64,000 nucleotides of DNA from Turbatrix aceti. Taxonomy: Eukaryota; Nematoda; Chromadorea; Rhabditida; Panagrolaimidae. The translations under genes were made by a program, and so were the position numbers. A model generated the notes under the pieces. It was not told the DNA's origin and made no database searches. It worked only from the letters and a program-made list of their open reading frames with translations. The DNA is taken from the NCBI GenBank assembly GCA_963969345.1, contig OZ017766.1, positions 3,348,001 through 3,412,000 on the forward strand, given 5' to 3'. Shown here in pieces: positions 58,652 through 64,000 of this stretch (within the stretch, counting starts at the first letter, position 1; each line of letters opens with the position of its first letter).

Positions 58652-61127
58652 TTAATCGTAATAGTCTTCGACGTCGAAGTCGGGATTGAGAATGTCGTCT
58701 TCTATCGCGCTGATGTCCGTCTGGTCCAGGATGAGGTTCTGCAGCGTTTCCGCGAGTGTCGTGTCGCCGACGAGCACCGCGCCGTACACTCTGCGGTCTT
58801 TGGCGAGTATCTTGACGTACTCGTGGCCCTCGACGTACCGGACGTGGACGTCGTAGGGCGTTTTGAGGTTCTGACCCGCAAAATCGCCGAGCAGGACCAC
58901 CTGCAGAGGAGCACAGGTGTTTCAGGTAAAAAAGAGCGCGCGCAACAACCTACATCGTACCCAAAGAAGGACGTGACATGCGTGAAGATTTCAAAGAAGA
59001 TATCGGGTTCCATGTCGCCGTGCACCATGACCCGGGCCGCCTGGATGCCCATGACTCGGGCCTGGGACCACAGCCTGATCTGTGACCAAGTAGGGTAGAG
59101 CACTTCAAAGTCCTTGGCCCGACAGACGTCGCCGATGGCGAAGACGTCGGGGATGCTGGTCCGAAGTCTCGTGTCCACGAGGATGCCGTTGTCCTCCGCG
59201 ATGGCCATCTGAAGCGGGTGTGTGTTCGTTTTCTGGATTTTGCAAAAGTCGGAACTCACGCCATCCACCTGCCAGACTTCAGAGTTTGGCTTCACGCCGA
59301 TGCCCATGATGACCAGGTCGGCGCCGAGGGTGTCGCCGTTCGAGAATTTGACGTTGACGCGCCACGGCTTTTCCCCCTTCGGCGGCCTCCGCATGAACGT
59401 CGCGCTCAGCAACGCGGTGTACCCATCGGGAAATGGCCTGCTCGAAACTTTGACCACTTCGACGTCCGGGATGACGTGAATTTTCCTCGGCTCAGGCTAA
59501 AATTTATTTCAAAAAATAAAAAAAATTAGCATGGATGCGTAACAACTTTTGCGCGGCAAGTAAACACCTGATTAGTTCGTTTGCGTGTGCTAAAAGCATG
59601 TCGTCGTCCGAAGTTCTGAGCTCGTTCAAGGGCGACAGCTTCCACAGCTCGCTCGACTACTACCCGAAGATCGAGGTCTCCGATTCCGATCAGAGCTCGT
59701 TCTCCGATGCCATCCGCCGCAACACCCTGAGCCCCACCACGCAGCAGCTGGTCGCCCTCTCTGCCTACTGGGGCAAGATGTCCCAGGCGGACGCTGAGAA
59801 AAGGTGTTCCAAGCGCACGACCTGGTTCCTCTACCGCAACGTCGCCAACGAAGGACTGTACATCGTCTACTGCCGTTTCGACAGCGGAAAGCACGAGTAA
59901 GCGCATTTTGGGTGGCGGAACAGACAAATACGCGGGTTTAGGCACATCCCGATCGTCTCGGTGCCCTCAGCCCACGGCGACCACAAAGCACGGATAGCGA
60001 TCGACGTGGGCAACGGGGAGGAGCCCTCGTTCCCCAACCTGAAGAAACTCGTCGCGTACTACTCAAACTACACGTTACTCACGACGGGCCTCGACGGCAA
60101 TGTCTGCGCCGAAGTCTTTCCCGTCATCGAGCGAGCCGCATCGAGCGAAACTTCCGACACGAGCGTCTATCAGCTGGACACGATGGACGTCTTCGGCAGC
60201 AGCTCGGAGGAGGAGTCGTCCTACGTGTCCGCCGATGAGTCGTGGTCCGACTACATTGACTCCAGTTCGATGCCCGTTGATTCGTTCAATTAAACGGGTA
60301 CTCACATCTTCGGAACTGGGTTGGTCGAGTTTCGCTAGCCAGTGGGGCCCGAGGGCGCAGCCGCTCGTCGATGCTCGGTCCTGGGAGGAGGCGGGGTCGC
60401 TGACGGCGTAGCGGTCGAGACGGACCTCGCGCTTAGCAGTGCCCGGGGGTCTGCCGCTCTCGAGATGAGATCGGAAGAAAACCGCGGCCTGCTTGTCGAA
60501 GTAGGAGGCCGCGATCGACTGATGCCGGATCGCCCACACCACCTCGACTGAAGTCAGCTCGTACGCAAGCTCCGTGGCAATTCCGCCGTTGCCGACGATG
60601 AGAACACGCCTCGCATCTGCCAGCTTGGCCTGCAGCTTCTGGATAGAATCCATGTCGCGGAGAGTCACCACGTAGGGATGAGAAATGGTTTGCTGCAATT
60701 GGGTACTACTGATTCGGGTCTCGGAACGAAAACAAGAAAACATACGATGGGCCGCGCCCCGGTGGCGATGCAGAGTTTATCGTAGTCCACGCTGCTCCCG
60801 TCGCTGAGCAGCAGACTTTTCTCGGCCGGCACCCACTTGACGACGTCCTCCTTGATGACGCGCACCTGCTTGGGATCCAGGCCGGTAGCAGAGGTGTGCT
60901 CGCTCACGAACACAGAATGCGCGATCTCGCCTCGCTGAAAACAGAGTGGTGGCACCGTCTGACCCCTCTTCCAGACTCACCTTTTCGACGCGATCGACGG
61001 TCTTGATGCAGCCGTGCCGACCGGTGATGAGGGTCACCTGCGGGCCGTCCAGGTGGTCGTCTGCAAGACTGACGAGTTCCTGGACGCAAGCGACGCCTGC
61101 CACACCGCCACCCACGACGACGATCAT
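58652..61127 (-). CDS. Pyridine nucleotide-disulphide oxidoreductase domain protein 1
   Basis: PYROXD1 is a flavoprotein oxidoreductase; in vertebrates it is linked to muscle disease and to protecting the tRNA ligase complex from oxidation. Six exons in phase 0: 61127-60981, 60934-60746, 60692-60306, 59496-59260, 59208-58954 and 58900-58652, 487 residues (human 500). FAD-binding VVVGGGVAGVAC at residue 3, NAD-binding VLIVGNGGIATELAYEL, a third motif SIPDVFAIGDVC, then SQIRLWSQARVMG, THVTSFFGYDVVLLG and the family-typical acidic end LNPDFDVEDYYD. As in the family, no CxxC redox pair. The fourth intron (60305-59497, about 810 bp) is ten times longer than its neighbours and contains the SH2 gene on the opposite strand. 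An AATAAA lies 20 bases past the stop. Confidence 0.93.
59598..60293 (+). CDS. Single SH2-domain protein nested antisense in a PYROXD1 intron
   Basis: Two exons, 59598-59896 and 59942-60293, give 216 residues. An in-frame ATG at 59535 would add 21 residues. Residues 55-150 look like an SH2 domain, which binds phosphotyrosine: AYWGKMSQADAEKR (the entry Trp-Gly and Ser-x-x-x-Ala-Glu), WFLYRNVANEGLYIVYCRF with the phosphate-binding Arg (R80) in FLYR, HIPIV, and FPNLKKLVAYYSNYTLL. No kinase, SH3 or other partner domain is present. The N-terminal 50 residues are Ser/Asp-rich and the C-terminal 65 residues are acidic with Ser and Tyr (DTSVYQLDTMDVFGSSSEEE), suitable for phosphorylation. Probably an adaptor or a regulator. 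The family call rests on pattern; the function is unknown. Confidence 0.75.
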
Positions 61128-61656
61128 TTCAATGCAACTGGTTAGGCGCTGCAACCGGGGGACACGGATATCACAGAAACACTGACTGGGAACGAACGCA
61201 GCAAAAATCAATCAGAAAAGCAGAGCCATGACAAATATGTTTTGCTCGGACCTCAAAGACCGTTATCGTGTTCACCGGGTGAGCAGCAAAGCAGCGTGCT
61301 TTTATTTTTGTTTAAAAACACAATACAACAAACTGTTCCGCGAGTGAAAGAGAACAAACACGAATGCTTTTGGAATGGGTCCGTCATGCGATTCTGCGTC
61401 GTCGGAATGTGCTGGTAACAGATATGCCTGAAGTTGCACTGAAGTGAGCATGAGCTGTATCGCTGTTTTTTGTGCATTGTATGTATACACGACCAAAAAA
61501 TTGAAACGAGGAAAAATTGCTTCGGGCTTTTTTTTACGAAAAAAAAGATTTTTTCACGTGAAAAACTTGCAAAAAGAAAACCCACCTAATTAATAATCTC
61601 AAAAGTGTGAAGTTAAAAGTGCAGCGGTCCGTGGGGCGAGAAACTCATCCCCGACG
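61128..61656. other. Intergenic between DERA and PYROXD1
   Basis: About 530 bases downstream of DERA and upstream of PYROXD1, both minus strand. A-rich and T-rich tracts, no gene. An AG acceptor (TTCCCAG near 61190) lies upstream of the PYROXD1 ATG and could be a leader splice site. Confidence 0.45.
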
Positions 61657-62999
61657 TCAGAGAGCAGCGACGACGTTGTCAAGAAGGCTGCTGGCGCCGA
61701 TGCGGAAGAGCTTTGGTGTCAGCCAGGCGTCGCCGAGCACGATCTGCACGAGCGCAAGAAACTCGAGTGCCTCAGCGACGGTGCGGATGCCGCCGGCGGG
61801 CTTGAACCCGACCCGACGACCCGTCAGCTCATGGTAGGCTCGGATGGCGCGGAGCATGACAAACGCGACCGGGAGGGTGGCATTGACGGCCTCTTTGCCG
61901 GTGGATGTCTTGATGAAGTCCGCGCCGGCGAGCAGAGCCGCCCACGAGGCCTTGTGGATGTTCTCGTCGGTGCCGAGTTCGCCGGTCGCGAGGATAACCT
62001 TGAGATGGGCGGGCGTAGTGGCCGCCTTCTGCTCGGCGAGCTCGGTCGACAGCTGCTGCCATTCGCCCTCGAGCGCCAGCCACCGGCTGATGACCGTGTC
62101 AATCTCCGTGGCGCCATCCGCGACGGCGCCTTCGATTTCGACGAGTTTCGACTTTTGGAGGTACTGGCCCGACGGAAAGCCTCCGGCCACTGAAAAATGG
62201 CAGATGCCAATTGCCACCTTGGACCAAGCACACTCACCTGCCGCAATGCCGAGATTGCCGGTGTCGCCCTGGCTCCGCAGGTGTCCGGCGACGTCTTTGA
62301 CCCGAGCCGGATAAACGCACACCGCGCCGCATCGTGCTTCCGGATCCTAAAATCCGGATAAAGCCATGATAGGAATGCCAAAGCCCTGTCTGCGTCGCCA
62401 AATAAGCAAATCGGGGCTTTTCGTGGGGGCAATTTACCAAAGTGATGCCAAGTACAAATTTTTTCTGTTGTCATGGCCAGACAGGCGAGGGAAACGAGAG
62501 TGGGGCAATAACAACCGCATCAAGCAGAAAGCGCCCGCAAGGAACCCACCGACCCGGAACCAATAAATGGGTGGTCTTGTTGACACTCCAATGCCCCCGG
62601 CAACCGCGTTCGACCCCCTGTGTACTTTTAAACCCTTTGAGGATGAAATTCGCCCAATCAGGCGTTTTTTAGTGAAAACTCAGCCAGACACGCGACTTAC
62701 GGCAGGAAGAGGCCGGAGGGCCTTGTCGACGAGGGCCTGGACGCGGGCACGAGTGTCGTCGCCGGCGAGGGTGGTCAGGTCGATGTACCCGATGAGGCTT
62801 CTGACCTGGTCGCGCTGCAACGAACCCAGCGGGTGCTCCTCCCAAATGCGATCTACCGGCCCGAACTCACGTCGTTGATCCAGCGCGCGGCGAGGTTGCG
62901 TGCAGCAGCGATCGCTTCGTCGCGGCCGTCGACCGGTGTCGTAGCCGTCTGCGCGGCGAAGGTGGAGGCGTCGAAGGCTCCCTTGCTCGCTGTCATCAT
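61657..62999 (-). CDS. Deoxyribose-phosphate aldolase
   Basis: DERA splits 2-deoxyribose 5-phosphate into glyceraldehyde 3-phosphate and acetaldehyde, in deoxynucleoside breakdown. Four exons in phase: 62999-62871, 62814-62701, 62346-62238 and 62189-61657, 294 residues (human 318). Landmarks: YIDLTTLAGDDT, AVCVYPARVKDV, VAGGFPSGQ, the ATEIDTVIS aspartate, HLKVILATGELG, the Schiff-base segment FIKTSTGKEAVNAT, VGFKPAGGIRT with the second active lysine, and LFRIGASSLLDN near the end. All catalytic residues expected are present. The protein is about 24 residues short overall: the C-terminus stops soon after ASSLLDN, and the linker before the AVCVYP strand is shorter than in human. The second intron (about 354 bp) is unusually long for this cluster. 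Confidence 0.93.
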
Positions 63000-64000
63000 T
63001 ACCTGTACCTGCAGCACTCGGGGGTTGTAAAAAAACTGTTAGACAAGCAATGAGCGCGGTCTCGTCTCGCTATTGACTGGTTCAGGCCGCCGTTGTCAAG
63101 CAGACACGCAACAATCAATCGGCTGCATGTATTTGGCGACCTCTACCCCCCTGTGTGATGCTCCGGACTGGCTTTGCAGGCCGTCTCGTTGTAACAGCGT
63201 GTTTACGTTGCTAAACAGTTAATCGTCGTAAAAAAAATGGACGCAAACAGGACGCTTTTGTTTTTTTTGTGTGTCGTTTTTTTCTGGGAAATAACACGAA
63301 AAAGGGGGATCGTAACAAAAAAATTAATCCGAAAAAAATTTTGACGAACAAAAAACCAATGTCCTAAGGCACGCAATTTGCGTACCCTTCTGACATCATT
63401 TTCAGGCAAAAAGAGAAATTGTAAAGATTAAAACTGAAAAAAAGCTGGTTCTAATAAGCAAGTTGAGTGTTCTTGGACGAGAATTATAATTCGATGACGC
63501 ATATCAGCAGCAACCAGGAAACTTCGAAACTCTCTCTAATTAGGTAAATTAGGCCTTGCAAGCCACAGACACGGAAAAAATTGTGAACAACCAAGTTTGT
63601 TGTTTACAAGTGCAGATAATGAGTGTGTGCGTTGCGCACGTTCATCGCCTCATGATGCAGCTTTGCAGAATCATTGGCCTAAATCCATGCTAAAGCGAAC
63701 ACTCCTGCGCAGGAGGCGACGAAAAAAAGATACAGAGCAGCAGAGGACGAGAAACGGGAGTCAAATTAATCCTGCAAAAAAACAGACGCTGACGACTGTT
63801 TTTTTTTGGTCTGGCGCCAGCTGCCTGGATTTAAACTAACGAGTATCATTTGTCTTTTCACGTGAATCGCAGCTCAAATGTGGAGGAATTAAGAAGGTAA
63901 AAGTAGGCCAAAGAAGTCGAAAAAAACGGCTGACAAAGGTGAAAGAAGCGGCAAAAAACACATCTCGTTTTTCAAGACAGAATGCTCCTAGCGCGAAAAT
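63000..64000. other. Upstream flank of DERA, no gene seen
   Basis: About 1 kb with T-rich tracts and no supported exon. The ORFs at 63203-63409 and 63597-63839 show no family resemblance. A neighbouring gene may start beyond the right edge. Confidence 0.5.

Overview
The window looks like nuclear DNA of an invertebrate animal, most likely a nematode. Introns of the ordinary genes are about 45-120 bp and end in T-rich TTTCAG-type acceptors. Genes lie close together on both strands. There are two UDP-glucuronosyltransferase genes, a tandem double haem-peroxidase gene, and a protein kinase A catalytic gene whose one short first exon begins MLKFLKK, the kind of N-terminus I associate with nematode kin-1. 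A tardigrade or other ecdysozoan cannot be excluded from sequence alone. All exon coordinates were set by eye from splice consensus, phase continuity and family similarity.

Layout. 1-19.9 kb is gene-dense: a UGT cut by the left edge (-), a TPR protein of unknown function (-), a degenerate fumarylacetoacetase-family protein (-) directly behind V-ATPase subunit E (-), proteasome subunit RPN1/PSMD2 (-), a Regnase/RDE-8-like NYN ribonuclease (-), a TMEM86-like membrane protein (+), a small single-pass membrane protein (-), a 1,516-residue double peroxidase (-) and an NAA60-like acetyltransferase (-). 19.9-50 kb is dominated by one + strand gene, the PKA catalytic subunit. Its kinase core is compact (43.9-50.0 kb), but it is preceded by about 20 kb holding at least five first exons. 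All of these end in the phase needed to join the same second exon. A probable alternative last exon lies between the kinase core and the ordinary last exon. 51.9-63 kb is dense again: a complete UGT (-), a foldback-type mobile element, methionine synthase reductase (+), PYROXD1 (-) with an SH2 gene nested antisense in one intron, and deoxyribose-phosphate aldolase (-).

Functional themes. Several genes are housekeeping (RPN1, V-ATPase E, MTRR, DERA, PYROXD1) and others are detoxification or extracellular matrix functions (UGTs, peroxidase). Nothing suggests one pathway shared by all. The most interesting features are the modular ends of the PKA gene, the peroxidase whose first domain has lost its haem and catalytic residues, the FAH-family protein with replaced metal ligands, the antisense nested SH2 gene, the V-ATPase E/FAH operon-like junction and two large inverted-repeat elements. 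No rRNA, tRNA, CRISPR array or viral gene was recognised.
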